A DNA stretch of 15,272 nt, taken from the NCBI GenBank assembly GCA_049642725.1, contig JBARPC010000018.1, positions 1-15,272 of the forward strand, in the 5' to 3' direction. The stretch is from JAGLYZ01 sp049642725. GTDB lineage: Bacteria; Patescibacteriota; Minisyncoccia; Minisyncoccales; JAGMDC01. Positions 1 through 6,871 of the stretch are shown in pieces. A model generated the notes under the pieces. The model was not told the origin of the DNA, ran no database searches, and saw only the letters and a program-made list of their open reading frames with translations. A program made the translations under genes and the position numbers. Numbering within the stretch: the first letter of the stretch is position 1; the number at the start of each line of letters is the position of its first letter.

Positions 1-898
1 CGTCTTTAATTATTTCAGGTACACTGCCGCGCCTAAAAGCAATTACCGGAGTGCCGCATGCCATTGCCTCTATCATTACTAATCCAAATGGCTCTTCCCA
101 TTGAATGGGTAGAAGAAGAAGTTTGGCTGTTGAAAAGGCATTATACCATTCAGGAGAATATTTTTTAACCATACCATGGTAAGAAATTTTTTGATTAACA
201 TAGGGCAAGACAGAATTTTTTAAATAATTTTTTTCTCCTGGGCCATAAATATCCAAATCAATTTTAGATTTTTGAGCAACTTTGATTGCAAATTCCACAC
301 CTTTTTCTCTGGAAATTCTATTAATAAAAAGAGAATTATTTTTTGGGGTTTGATTGAAAGGGTAGTCGTTAACATTAACTCCGTGGTAGATAGTAGAAAC
401 ATAATTAAGAAACGGAAACGTTTTTCTTTGAGCATTTGAAATTGATATAAGTTTCGCTTGTTGAAAGAACTTCATTAATGATCCAAAAGGAGACACAAGG
501 TTTTCATGAATTGTAAAAATCACTGGACATTTGGCAAATTTAATAAAAGGTTCGCCGAAAATCACTCGACCAACATGAAAATGAATTAAATCATACTTGC
601 CTGAATTGTTAATTAACTCGCTGATATAAGTTATTCTATAAGCAATATGCAGATCTTTTACCCATTCTTCGGGTTGATAGGCGTAATCAAGTTTATGGGG
701 CGGTAAATCCAAGTCAACTATTTTTACTTTATCCATTGATGATCCTTTTGATGCATAAACAGTTACATCATGGCCATTTTTAACCATGCCTTTAACAATT
801 TCAAACGTTACTTCTGCATTAGCCGCGACGATGTCTTTTGGCGGCGGAAAGATAGTGCGATTTGAACAGTAATAAGCAATTTTTAATTTTTTTCTCAT
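1..898 (-). CDS. GT4-family glycosyltransferase, C-terminus cut by window edge
   Basis: The frame is open from an ATG at 898 to the window edge, giving 299 visible residues; roughly the last 50-100 residues are outside. The GT-B fold is recognisable. An N-terminal Rossmann-like half (IAYYCSN near residue 7, DLIHFHV near 103, TIHENL near 129) is followed by the nucleotide-sugar-binding half with NRISREKGVEFAI (193-205), DIYGPGE (216-222) and the GT4 EX7E motif from E269 to E277 (EPFGLVMIE), then AMACGTPVIAFRRGSVPEII. Family knowledge makes it a retaining transferase using a nucleotide-sugar donor in cell-envelope glycan or glycolipid synthesis; the acceptor cannot be read from sequence. The ATG lies 6 nt after the stop of the upstream glycosyltransferase, so the two are probably one operon. 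No Shine-Dalgarno is seen. Family assignment is firm, substrate unknown. Confidence 0.9.
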   Translation of the reverse strand, partial: MRKKLKIAYYCSNRTIFPPPKDIVAANAEVTFEIVKGMVKNGHDVTVYASKGSSMDKVKIVDLDLPPHKLDYAYQPEEWVKDLHIAYRITYISELINNSGKYDLIHFHVGRVIFGEPFIKFAKCPVIFTIHENLVSPFGSLMKFFQQAKLISISNAQRKTFPFLNYVSTIYHGVNVNDYPFNQTPKNNSLFINRISREKGVEFAIKVAQKSKIDLDIYGPGEKNYLKNSVLPYVNQKISYHGMVKKYSPEWYNAFSTAKLLLLPIQWEEPFGLVMIEAMACGTPVIAFRRGSVPEIIKD

Positions 899-904
899 AA
901 AAGT

Positions 905-2188
905 CTATAATAGTTCTTGATATAATTTTGCTATCTCCGAAGAAATTCGTTTCCAACCATAATTTTCTTTTACCATCTCTTCAGTGTTTTTAGTTAATTT
1001 ATTTTTTAGTCTCTTTTTTGTAAGAAGTTCTATAATTTTATTTGCAAGAATTTTATTATTTCCAGGAGGAAAGATAAGTCCTGTTTTTCTATCTTGCACT
1101 ACATGAGAGAGTCCGCCTACATTTGAGACGACAACAGGTACTCCACAACGCATTGCCTCCAATGAAGTCATTCCGAACGGTTCGTAGTAAGAGGGGACTA
1201 TGCAAATATCACCCGATGAGTAATAATAGCGAAGCTTTTCTTGGTCTTTTCTGCCTAAAAATAGAACTTTATCCTCTATTTTTAATTCTTTGGCTATATT
1301 TTTTAGTCGGCGCATTTCTTGTTTATCAGCGGTATCACTTCTTTTACCGATTTTGCCTCCTACAACGACTATTTTTAGATCTTTTCTTAATTCAGGCAAT
1401 CTTTTTAAAACTAAAGGCAGGGCTTGAATTATCGTTTCAATTCCTTTGCGCCACTCTAATCGTCCGACAAAGAGAATAATTTTATCCTTTATAGGGAATT
1501 TAATATAATCCCTAGCATTTTCAAAATTTATTTTTCTAAAACGTTTCAAATTAACGCCACAAGGAATAATTTTTATTTTATTTTCTAAATCAAAATCATA
1601 ATATTGTAAAATATCTTTTGCTTCAGGAGGGTTAGTGGCAATTATTCTATCAGTTGTTTTCAGAATTTCTTTCTCAGCCCGAATGCGTTTTTGGAATTCT
1701 TCGGTGTTAATGTTTTCTTTCCCGAATTTCTCAAGTGTATGATAGCGGACATAGCCCAATGAATGGAATGTTTCTACCATGGGGATGCGGAGGACTCTTT
1801 TAATTTGAGAAGCTACCCAGCCACCCAAAAAATAATTCCCATGAACTATATTATAATGGCGTTTATTTTCTTCTTTGAAAGTAAGAAAATTGCCAAGAAA
1901 TTCTGGCAACGCCTCAAGTACTTTTTCTTTTGGTATAAAGTAACGCGGACCTGCTTTTAGATAGATAACATTTACATTTTTTCCATAGCTTTTTACCATT
2001 TTTTTTCTTCTTCTGGTTAATCTAGTAAAAATATCAACTGACCAACCCATTCGTCCCAACTGTTTACCTAATTCTGAAACATAAACATTTTGTCCTCCTG
2101 TTTCGTGTCCGCCCAATTTAGCTAAAGGATCTGAGTGAACACTAATTATTGCTACGGTTTTTCGATGATTATTTTTATGATTATTCAT
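905..2188 (-). CDS. GT4-family glycosyltransferase (sucrose-phosphate-synthase/MshA-like subgroup)
   Basis: This 427-residue protein is a full-length GT-B glycosyltransferase. The N-terminal GGQNVYV (31-37) after HSDPLAKLGGHET is the signature of the GT4 subgroup that includes sucrose-phosphate synthase and MshA-like enzymes. The C-terminal half has VGRLEWRKGIE (241-251), VVVGGKIGKRSD, and the EX7E motif from E336 to E344 (EPFGMTSLE) followed by RCGVPVVVSNVGGLSHVV and a GLIFPPGN loop. Family knowledge predicts sugar transfer from a nucleotide donor at the cytoplasmic face; whether the acceptor is a sugar phosphate, inositol phosphate or lipid cannot be told. It is transcribed ahead of the second glycosyltransferase (6-nt gap) and divergently from dnaG. 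The start ATG at 2188 fits the usual family N-terminus, with no clear ribosome binding site upstream. Confidence 0.92.
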   Translation of the reverse strand: MNNHKNNHRKTVAIISVHSDPLAKLGGHETGGQNVYVSELGKQLGRMGWSVDIFTRLTRRRKKMVKSYGKNVNVIYLKAGPRYFIPKEKVLEALPEFLGNFLTFKEENKRHYNIVHGNYFLGGWVASQIKRVLRIPMVETFHSLGYVRYHTLEKFGKENINTEEFQKRIRAEKEILKTTDRIIATNPPEAKDILQYYDFDLENKIKIIPCGVNLKRFRKINFENARDYIKFPIKDKIILFVGRLEWRKGIETIIQALPLVLKRLPELRKDLKIVVVGGKIGKRSDTADKQEMRRLKNIAKELKIEDKVLFLGRKDQEKLRYYYSSGDICIVPSYYEPFGMTSLEAMRCGVPVVVSNVGGLSHVVQDRKTGLIFPPGNNKILANKIIELLTKKRLKNKLTKNTEEMVKENYGWKRISSEIAKLYQELL

Positions 2189-2361
2189 AATTTTTTCTTT
2201 AATACCTTTAACAAATATCTTTAGAGGAAGTAAGATTTTTCGTAATAACTTGTTTTTCGAGTAAAATTTTGTTAATCTTAAAGAGAAAGCATTTGGAACT
2301 ACTAAAAAATCTTGGTTTTACCAAGTATACTCTATTTTACCAGATTTTAAAATATAAATCT

Positions 2362-4119
2362 ATGGTTAATTCTCCAATTGAGGAAATTAAAAATCGGCTT
2401 GATATTGTTGAAGTAATTGGCAGTTATATTAAACTCCAAAAGACCGGGATTAATTACCGGGCCATTTGTCCTTTTCATTCAGAAAAAAGACCTTCTTTTT
2501 TTGTTTCGCCTTCCCGTCAAATGTGGCATTGCTTTGGGTCCTGTTCTGAAGGAGGTGATGTTTTTAAATTTATAATGAAAATAGAAGGAGTAGAATTTCC
2601 AGAGGCGCTTGAAATTTTAGCCAAAAAAGCAGGCGTGGAATTAAAAAAAATGAGTCCAAAGGCAAGGACGGAAAGACAGCGGCTTTATGAAATATGCGAG
2701 CTGGCAGCTAATTTTTTCAGCAAGCAGATAGAGTCAAAAACAGGCCGAGAGGCAAAAAAATATCTTTTAAATAGGGGAATTTCAGAGGAATCAATAAAAA
2801 AATGGCGAATTGGTTATGCGCCTGATGTTTGGCAAGGACTTTCTGATTTTTTGGTTTCTCGCGGCTATAAAAGAGAAGAGATATTAAAAGTAGGATTAAC
2901 CGTAATAAAAGAAGGAGATAATAGTAAAACCTATGACCGATTCAGAAGCAGGATAATGTTCCCTATTTTTGATTTAAATTCCCAACCAGTCGGCTTCACT
3001 GGAAGAATATTCGGGGACTCAAAAGAAGTTGCAAAATATGTCAACACTCCCAACACTCCGTTATATGATAAAAGCAAGATTCTTTACGGATTAGATAAAG
3101 CAAAAATGGCTATTAGGGGCCAAGATAAATGTATTTTAGTTGAGGGTCAGACAGATGTGATTATGTCCCATCAGGCAGGCGTAGAAAATGTGGTGGCTAC
3201 TTCTGGTACTGCATTGACTTCTTTTCAATTAGCTATTCTAAAAAGATATTCTGAAAACATAATTACTGCTTTTGATATGGATATTGCTGGTGATTCAGCT
3301 ACTAAAAGAGGTATTGATTTAGTCCAAGCCCAAGGGTTTAATATAAAAGTAATAGTAATGCCAGAGGGGAGAGACCCGGCTGATATTATATCTGAAAACC
3401 CAGAAAAATGGAAAGAATTAAATGATAAAACAAAATCAATAATGGATTTCTATTTTGACACTACTTTCTCAAAATTTGATTCAAAAACAGCAGAAGGAAA
3501 AAAAGCAATTTCTAAAATTCTTCTGCCAAGAATTAAAAAAATTCCCAATAAGATTGAACAAGCGCATTGGATTCAGCAATTAGCTAAAATGATAAAGATT
3601 AAAGAGGATGATATTCAGGTTGAACTTAAGAAAGCCCAAGAAGAAAGGCCGGATTATTCTCCGGGAGAAATAAAAAAAGAGAGTCCTGTTTTGAAAACAA
3701 AAAAGCAGCTTTTAGAAGAAAGAATTCTTTCCTTAGTTCTAAAATCACCAGAGCATCTCTCTCTTATTTGCAAAGGGGATTATACTTCTTGTTTTTCAAG
3801 CCAGACAAAAGGAATTTTAAAGAGATTCCAGGACAAGCCGGATTTTTTTAAAGAACAAGATATTTCTCCAGAACTTAAAGATTTTTTGAATGAAATTTGT
3901 TTTAAAACAGAAATAGGAGATGAAGAGGTTGAGCCAAGAGAAGAAATCAAGGCCTGTTTAATGGAAATTTCTTTATTAGAATCAAAGAAAAAACTAGATG
4001 AGCTTTCCCAAGCCATAGAAAAAGCAGAGCAGGAAAAGAATTTGGAAAAAGTAAAGTCATTGACTGCTCAATTTCATGAGCTTTCTCAAATATTAAATAA
4101 TAAAAATAAAAATGATTAA
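2362..4119 (+). CDS. dnaG: DNA primase DnaG
   Basis: Replicative primase that makes RNA primers at the fork with the DnaB helicase. From the ATG at 2362 it is 585 residues. The CHC2-type zinc ribbon has C36, H39, C57 and C61; the last pair is CX3C (HCFGSCSEGGD) rather than the common CX2C. The TOPRIM catalytic core includes VEGQTDVI with E261 and the metal-binding DMD (D305, D307) in AFDMDIAGDSA. A helical C-terminal region follows (about 440-585), ending in a charged coiled-coil-like tail. An in-frame TTG at 2269 would add 31 residues, but these match nothing expected; family N-termini begin close to the ATG used here. The stop overlaps the rpoD start by 8 nt, the classic dnaG-rpoD pairing. 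No Shine-Dalgarno is visible. Confidence 0.95.
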   Translation: MVNSPIEEIKNRLDIVEVIGSYIKLQKTGINYRAICPFHSEKRPSFFVSPSRQMWHCFGSCSEGGDVFKFIMKIEGVEFPEALEILAKKAGVELKKMSPKARTERQRLYEICELAANFFSKQIESKTGREAKKYLLNRGISEESIKKWRIGYAPDVWQGLSDFLVSRGYKREEILKVGLTVIKEGDNSKTYDRFRSRIMFPIFDLNSQPVGFTGRIFGDSKEVAKYVNTPNTPLYDKSKILYGLDKAKMAIRGQDKCILVEGQTDVIMSHQAGVENVVATSGTALTSFQLAILKRYSENIITAFDMDIAGDSATKRGIDLVQAQGFNIKVIVMPEGRDPADIISENPEKWKELNDKTKSIMDFYFDTTFSKFDSKTAEGKKAISKILLPRIKKIPNKIEQAHWIQQLAKMIKIKEDDIQVELKKAQEERPDYSPGEIKKESPVLKTKKQLLEERILSLVLKSPEHLSLICKGDYTSCFSSQTKGILKRFQDKPDFFKEQDISPELKDFLNEICFKTEIGDEEVEPREEIKACLMEISLLESKKKLDELSQAIEKAEQEKNLEKVKSLTAQFHELSQILNNKNKND

Positions 4120-5293
4120 AAAACCAATGAAAAAGAAAGCAACGGTTGTTAAAAAGCGAAAGTTAATTCAGCTAAAAAAGAAAATTAGGGTAAAAAAGGT
4201 TGAAAAAGTAAAGAAGATTACCAGAAGAAAAAAAATTATTACTCCAGAAAAAATTGAGGACTTGCTCAAACAAGGGAGTTCTCGCGGATTTATTACTTAT
4301 GCTGAGATTTTACATTCTTTTCCAAATATAGAAAAAGACATAGATGGTTTAGAGGAACTTTATCAGATATTAGACGATAAAGGAATTGAAGTGAAGGAGG
4401 TAAGAGAATTTTTAGAGCCGATTAGTTCAAAACCAAAAAAGAAAACTAAGCCGTTTTTGCAAGCGCCTATTGATCCGATTCAGATGTATTTAAAAGAAAT
4501 AGGAAAAGTAGCTTTTTTAAATGCAGCTGAAGAGAAAGAATTAGCTCGTCAGATTGAACAAGGCAATGATGAAGCAAGAAAGAAGCTGGCTAAAGCTAAT
4601 CTCCGTTTAGTAGTTTCTATTGCTAAAAGATATGTTGGTAGAAGCCCTAATTTAACTCTGCTTGATTTAATTCAGGAAGGCAATTTGGGTTTATTCAAGG
4701 CAGTTGAGAAGTTTGACTGGCGTAGGGGTTATAAATTTTCTACTTATGCTACTTGGTGGATAAGGCAGGCGATTACCAGGGCTTTGGCTGACCAGGCAAG
4801 AACCATTAGAATACCGGTGCATATGATAGAAACGCTTTCCAAATTTACCAAGATTCGCCGCCGGCTTTTGCAGGATTTGGGTAGAGAGCCGTTGCCAGAA
4901 GAAGTGGCAACAGAAATGGGCGTTGAGGTTTCCAAAGTTCATTACATAATGAGAATTTCCCAGGAAACAGTTTCTTTGGAAACACCAATAGGGGGTGACG
5001 AAGAAAATAGCATCTTAGCTGAATTTGTTGAAGACGAAAAAACCACGTCTCCTTCATTAGAGGCAGCTCGGACTTTGCTTCGAGAACGGCTAAAAGAAAT
5101 TTTAACAGATTTGACTCCAAGAGAACAGGAAATTTTATCTTTAAGATTTGGCTTGAAAGACGGTATTACCCATACTCTTGAAGAAGTGGGACAGGTTTTT
5201 GATGTTACTCGGGAGAGAATCCGCCAGATTGAAGCAAGGGCTTTAGAGAAAATCCGCGAGCATGAAAAATTGAAGAAGCTTAAGGGCTATTAA
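4112..5293 (+). CDS. rpoD: RNA polymerase primary sigma factor (sigma-70/SigA)
   Basis: Housekeeping sigma factor that directs RNA polymerase to -35/-10 promoters. The 393-residue protein starts with a strongly Lys/Arg-rich stretch (1-42), then a region 1.1-like helical domain (46-100). Region 1.2 begins at DPIQMYLKEIG (121). Region 2 covers about 162-237, including LIQEGNLGLFKAVEKFDWRRG and FSTYATWWIRQAITRALADQ, the -10 recognition and melting segment. Region 3 is about 238-312. Region 4 has LTPREQEILSLRFGL (334-348) and the -35-binding helix VTRERIRQIEARALEKIR (365-382). The ATG at 4112 overlaps the dnaG stop, suggesting translational coupling; an alternative ATG at 4127 would remove five residues. 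Because region 2 and 4 motifs are canonical, ordinary TTGACA/TATAAT promoters are expected in this genome, which supports the promoter calls below. Confidence 0.96.
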   Translation: MIKKPMKKKATVVKKRKLIQLKKKIRVKKVEKVKKITRRKKIITPEKIEDLLKQGSSRGFITYAEILHSFPNIEKDIDGLEELYQILDDKGIEVKEVREFLEPISSKPKKKTKPFLQAPIDPIQMYLKEIGKVAFLNAAEEKELARQIEQGNDEARKKLAKANLRLVVSIAKRYVGRSPNLTLLDLIQEGNLGLFKAVEKFDWRRGYKFSTYATWWIRQAITRALADQARTIRIPVHMIETLSKFTKIRRRLLQDLGREPLPEEVATEMGVEVSKVHYIMRISQETVSLETPIGGDEENSILAEFVEDEKTTSPSLEAARTLLRERLKEILTDLTPREQEILSLRFGLKDGITHTLEEVGQVFDVTRERIRQIEARALEKIREHEKLKKLKGY

Positions 5294-5344
5294 AGCTTGA
5301 AAATTTATTCATTTTTAGGTAAACTCAAAATATAAACACATTCC

Positions 5345-5395
5345 ATGGCAGAAAGAGTGCGAGCGTTAATAACTTGACATTGTAGGTTCGGTATG
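5345..5395 (+). pseudogene. possible decayed tRNA-Asn copy
   Basis: The 11-mer TTGTAGGTTCG at 5380-5390 is identical to the T-arm of the tRNA-Asn (6387-6397). Upstream, GCGAG, GTTAA and a spaced TTGAC segment can be laid along the tRNA D-stem end, anticodon loop and variable region with small gaps; GTTAA corresponds to the loop without an intron. The acceptor stem and the 3' half of the T-stem are not recognisable. If real, this is an old, non-functional, intron-free copy. Chance similarity is a serious alternative. Confidence 0.3.
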
Positions 5396-5402
5396 GGACA
5401 AT
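5374..5402 (+). promoter_or_regulatory. sigma-70 promoter giving a leaderless transcript
   Basis: A perfect -35 TTGACA (5374-5379), a 17-nt spacer and a 4/6 -10 GACAAT (5397-5402). Six bases follow before the ATG at 5409, so transcription starting 7 nt after the -10 would begin on the A of the start codon. Confidence 0.6.
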
Positions 5403-5408
5403 TAAATA

Positions 5409-6077
5409 ATGAGTTATGCAGGTAAATTAGAATTAAAATTAAAAGCGCGAGAATTAAGAAAAAAAGGATTATCAGTAAAGGAAATTCAAAGAAGATTAAA
5501 GGTTTCAAGGTCGTCAGTAAGCTTATGGGTTCGTGATATTCGATTAACTAAAAAACAGCTTGAAAAATTATATTTAAATAGGAAAACTGGCAATCTAAAA
5601 GGAAGTATTATCGCGGCGATGAATAAAATAAGGAAGCGAAAAGAAATTACAGAGAAATTAATGAAAGAAGGAAAAAAGGAGATTGGAAACTTGTCAAAAC
5701 GAGATAGATTTATAACTGGAATAGCAATGTATTTTGCAGAAGGAAGTAAAACAGATGGCCACGTTGGATTTTCTAATTCTGATCCTCGAGCAATAAAGTT
5801 TATGGCGGATTGGTTTCGAGAGTTTTGTAAAATCCCCGAAGAGAAATTTCGCTGTAGCTTATATATTCACGATAATTTAGATGAAGGAAAAGCAAAAAAA
5901 TTTTGGTCTGAGTTAATAAAACTACCCCTTTCGCAATTTAGAAAAAGTTACATCGTTAAAAATAATCCCCATCGGTTGAGAAAAGTCAAACATATTTATG
6001 GAGTTTTAAGGGTCGGTACTGGTGATGTTAATTTACACAGAAAAATAATAGGTTGGATTTCCGGAATATTTCAATAA
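5409..6077 (+). CDS. HTH plus LAGLIDADG-like protein (putative free-standing homing endonuclease)
   Basis: This 222-residue basic protein has an N-terminal helix-turn-helix (about 8-45; LKARELRKKGLSVKEIQRRL then VSRSSVSLWVRDI), a charged linker, and a domain beginning FITGIAMYFAEGSKTDGHV (101-119). The G-x-AMYFAEG block resembles the first LAGLIDADG helix of single-motif endonuclease-like proteins, and FSNSDPRAIKFMADWFREF fits the next strand and helix. Such proteins are common in archaea and CPR bacteria and are either homing endonucleases or repurposed DNA-binding regulators. The gene ends 33 nt before the intron-containing tRNA-Asn on the same strand, so it may be, or have been, the mobility partner of that intron although it lies outside it. 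The start is set by the leaderless promoter. Nuclease activity is inferred; the acidic catalytic residue is not proven. Confidence 0.72.
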   Translation: MSYAGKLELKLKARELRKKGLSVKEIQRRLKVSRSSVSLWVRDIRLTKKQLEKLYLNRKTGNLKGSIIAAMNKIRKRKEITEKLMKEGKKEIGNLSKRDRFITGIAMYFAEGSKTDGHVGFSNSDPRAIKFMADWFREFCKIPEEKFRCSLYIHDNLDEGKAKKFWSELIKLPLSQFRKSYIVKNNPHRLRKVKHIYGVLRVGTGDVNLHRKIIGWISGIFQ

Positions 6078-6110
6078 TTTATGTTTTAAAATTGAAAATA
6101 ATTTTTATAT

Positions 6111-6413
6111 TCTGCGGTGGCGCAATGGTAGCGCGAGGGCCTGTAAATTTTTGCAGCTTTTAGTAGAAATACTAAATGAAAAACGAGGTGAATTGCGGGA
6201 AGCCTAATGATAAATTTATCAAGTCAATGGTAATCCGCAGCCAAGCCCTCTCCTTTTCGCGCTTGCGCAAAAGGCGAGGGAAGGTTCAGAGACTTATAGC
6301 GCCTCGCCCCCTCTTTTTAATTAAAAAGAGGGGGATGAGATAGTCCATCCCTAATAGAAATGTTAGGATTAGATGTAAGCCTTAGGTTGTAGGTTCGAGT
6401 CCTACCCGCAGAG
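6111..6413 (+). tRNA. tRNA-Asn(GUU), split by a group I intron
   Basis: Exons are 6111-6144 and 6376-6413. The spliced 72-nt cloverleaf is complete: acceptor TCTGCGG pairs with CCGCAGA (6406-6412); D-stem GCGC/GCGC; anticodon stem AGGGC/GCCTT with one G-U pair; loop CTGTTAA giving anticodon GTT; 5-nt variable loop AGGTT; T-arm GTAGG-TTCGAGT-CCTAC; discriminator G73. Read without splicing, the loop would look like CTGTAAA (GTA, Tyr), but the short variable loop, discriminator G and the intron P1 helix place the splice site after U35, which gives Asn. CCA is not encoded, so a CCA-adding enzyme is needed. Confidence 0.93.
6145..6375 (+). ncRNA. group I self-splicing intron in the tRNA-Asn anticodon loop
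   Basis: A 231-nt ORF-less intron lies between U35 and U36. P1 pairs exon CTGT (6141-6144) with GCAG (6153-6156), giving the conserved U-G at the 5' splice site. P2 is TTTAGTA/TACTAAA with a GAAA loop (6159-6176). P3 pairs CGAGGTG (6184-6190) with CGCCTCG (6300-6306). P4 pairs TTGCGG (6193-6198) with CCGCAG (6235-6240). A P5 hairpin lies at 6209-6220. P6 pairs CCCTC with GAGGG (6246-6280) around a GCGC-TT-GCGC stem-loop. The R element GTTCAGAGACT (6284-6294) pairs in P7 with AGTC (6342-6345). P8 is a perfect 12-bp stem (6307-6334). P9 is capped by GAAA (6350-6367). The terminal omega-G is 6375. It resembles IC3-type tRNA introns such as that of cyanobacterial tRNA-Leu; the subgroup is inferred. 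Confidence 0.92.
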
Positions 6414-6427
6414 CTTACTATAGTAAG
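6414..6427. repeat. 14-nt perfect palindrome abutting the tRNA-Asn 3' end
   Basis: CTTACTATAGTAAG reads the same on both strands and begins on the first base after the discriminator. It could assist 3'-end processing or termination, or mark an integration or cleavage site. No T-tract follows it directly; the terminator is 11 nt further on. Confidence 0.6.
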
Positions 6428-6437
6428 AAACAAGAAG

Positions 6438-6466
6438 TCGCCTTTTGGGCGGTTTTTTGGTAGGAT
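6438..6466 (+). promoter_or_regulatory. fused terminator/promoter junction 1
   Basis: A hairpin CGCC-TTTTG-GGCG (6439-6451) followed by six Ts can terminate the tRNA transcript. The T-tract runs via GG into -10 TAGGAT (6461-6466). A TCGCCT hexamer in the stem lies 17 nt upstream of the -10. The junction then has AAAGGTTG at 6472-6479. Confidence 0.6.
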
Positions 6467-6476
6467 ATATTAAAGG

Positions 6477-6713
6477 TTGAAAAATATAATTAATATAAAT
6501 AATATAAATAAAAAAATAGAAAAAAGTAAAAGAAAAGCTATAGGAGGTTTAGTTTTTGGTATTGGCCTTATCTTTCTTCTTGTCGGTGCAATGACGCAGG
6601 TTTATTCTGCAGTCATTGGCGTATTAATAGCATTAGGCATTTGGATTATTGGCGGAGCGATAGTGACACTAATGTTCGGGTCAGAAAAAAAGGGGCCAAC
6701 ATCGCAAGTTTAA
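6477..6713 (+). CDS. small two-TM membrane protein of unknown function
   Basis: The frame encodes 78 residues from a TTG at 6477. A Lys/Asn-rich N-terminus (1-21) is followed by two hydrophobic segments (about 22-42, GGLVFGIGLIFLLVGAM, and 45-67, AVIGVLIALGIWIIGGAIV) joined by a tight turn, and a short charged tail GSEKKGPTSQV. I do not recognise a family. The start is doubtful: TTG 6477 overlaps the AAAGGTTG leader motif, and there is no in-frame ATG before the first membrane segment. By analogy with the other genes carrying this leader motif, the natural start should lie near 6508-6516, where an ATA codon stands at 6516. Either a rare start codon is used or the start has been lost. A strong terminator follows directly. 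Confidence 0.5.
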   Translation: MKNIININNINKKIEKSKRKAIGGLVFGIGLIFLLVGAMTQVYSAVIGVLIALGIWIIGGAIVTLMFGSEKKGPTSQV

Positions 6714-6723
6714 TCTTTTGACA

Positions 6724-6764
6724 AAAAAGCCTTGTTCTTCCGCGAAGAAACAGGGCTTTTTGTT
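6724..6764 (+). terminator. intrinsic terminator after the two-TM protein
   Basis: A long hairpin: AAAAAGCC and TGTTCTTC pair with GAAG...ACA and GGCTTTTT around CGC, with small internal bulges, ending in a T-rich run. The symmetric A/T flanks mean it could also act on the other strand. Confidence 0.8.
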
Positions 6765-6785
6765 TGCCTACAATTCACCAGCCAG

Positions 6786-6812
6786 GTTCGAACATCGTCC
6801 AGCCGGGGGAGC
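6786..6812 (+). repeat. 27-nt intergenic repeat, copy 1
   Basis: It starts GTTCGAACATCGTCC and ends GGAGC. It aligns without gaps to copies at 7234, 11835 and 13138 (shared pattern GTTC-n-AA at the start, GT-y-C from base 12, AGC at the end). It precedes the junction at 6829-6865. Confidence 0.55.
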
Positions 6813-6828
6813 TGATTTCCGTCTATTC

Positions 6829-6865
6829 TCCGCCAGTTGGCGGATGGGTGGTTTTTTGGTAGAAT
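6829..6865 (+). promoter_or_regulatory. fused terminator/promoter junction 2, leaderless
   Basis: The 16-nt hairpin TCCGCCAGTTGGCGGA (6829-6844) leads through a short G/T stretch into TTTTTTGGTAGAAT (6852-6865). TTGGCG (6837-6842) lies 17 nt upstream of -10 TAGAAT (6860-6865), and exactly six bases separate the -10 from the ATG at 6872. The mRNA is therefore predicted to start on the ATG. Confidence 0.65.
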
Positions 6866-6871
6866 AGAAAT

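Noticed and set aside
220..435. Minus-strand ORF of 71 codons
   Set aside because: Out of frame with, and inside, the edge-truncated glycosyltransferase (1-898), whose frame shows clear GT4 motifs.
1123..1479. Plus-strand ORF of 118 codons antisense to the glycosyltransferase
   Set aside because: It is a shadow of the well-supported minus-strand GT4 gene; no domain or initiation signal.
2269..2361. N-terminal extension of DnaG from a TTG start
   Set aside because: The 31 extra residues do not resemble primase N-termini; the ATG at 2362 matches the family start just before the zinc ribbon.
5273..5302. AAGCTT inverted repeat at the rpoD stop as a terminator
   Set aside because: The stem is AT-rich with a bulge and no T-tract follows, so termination is not convincing.
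6137..6152. tRNA-Tyr(GUA) reading of the split tRNA
   Set aside because: Unspliced CTGTAAA suggests GTA, but the variable loop is short, the discriminator is G, and the P1 U-G pair and omega-G place the splice sites so that the loop becomes CTGTTAA (Asn).
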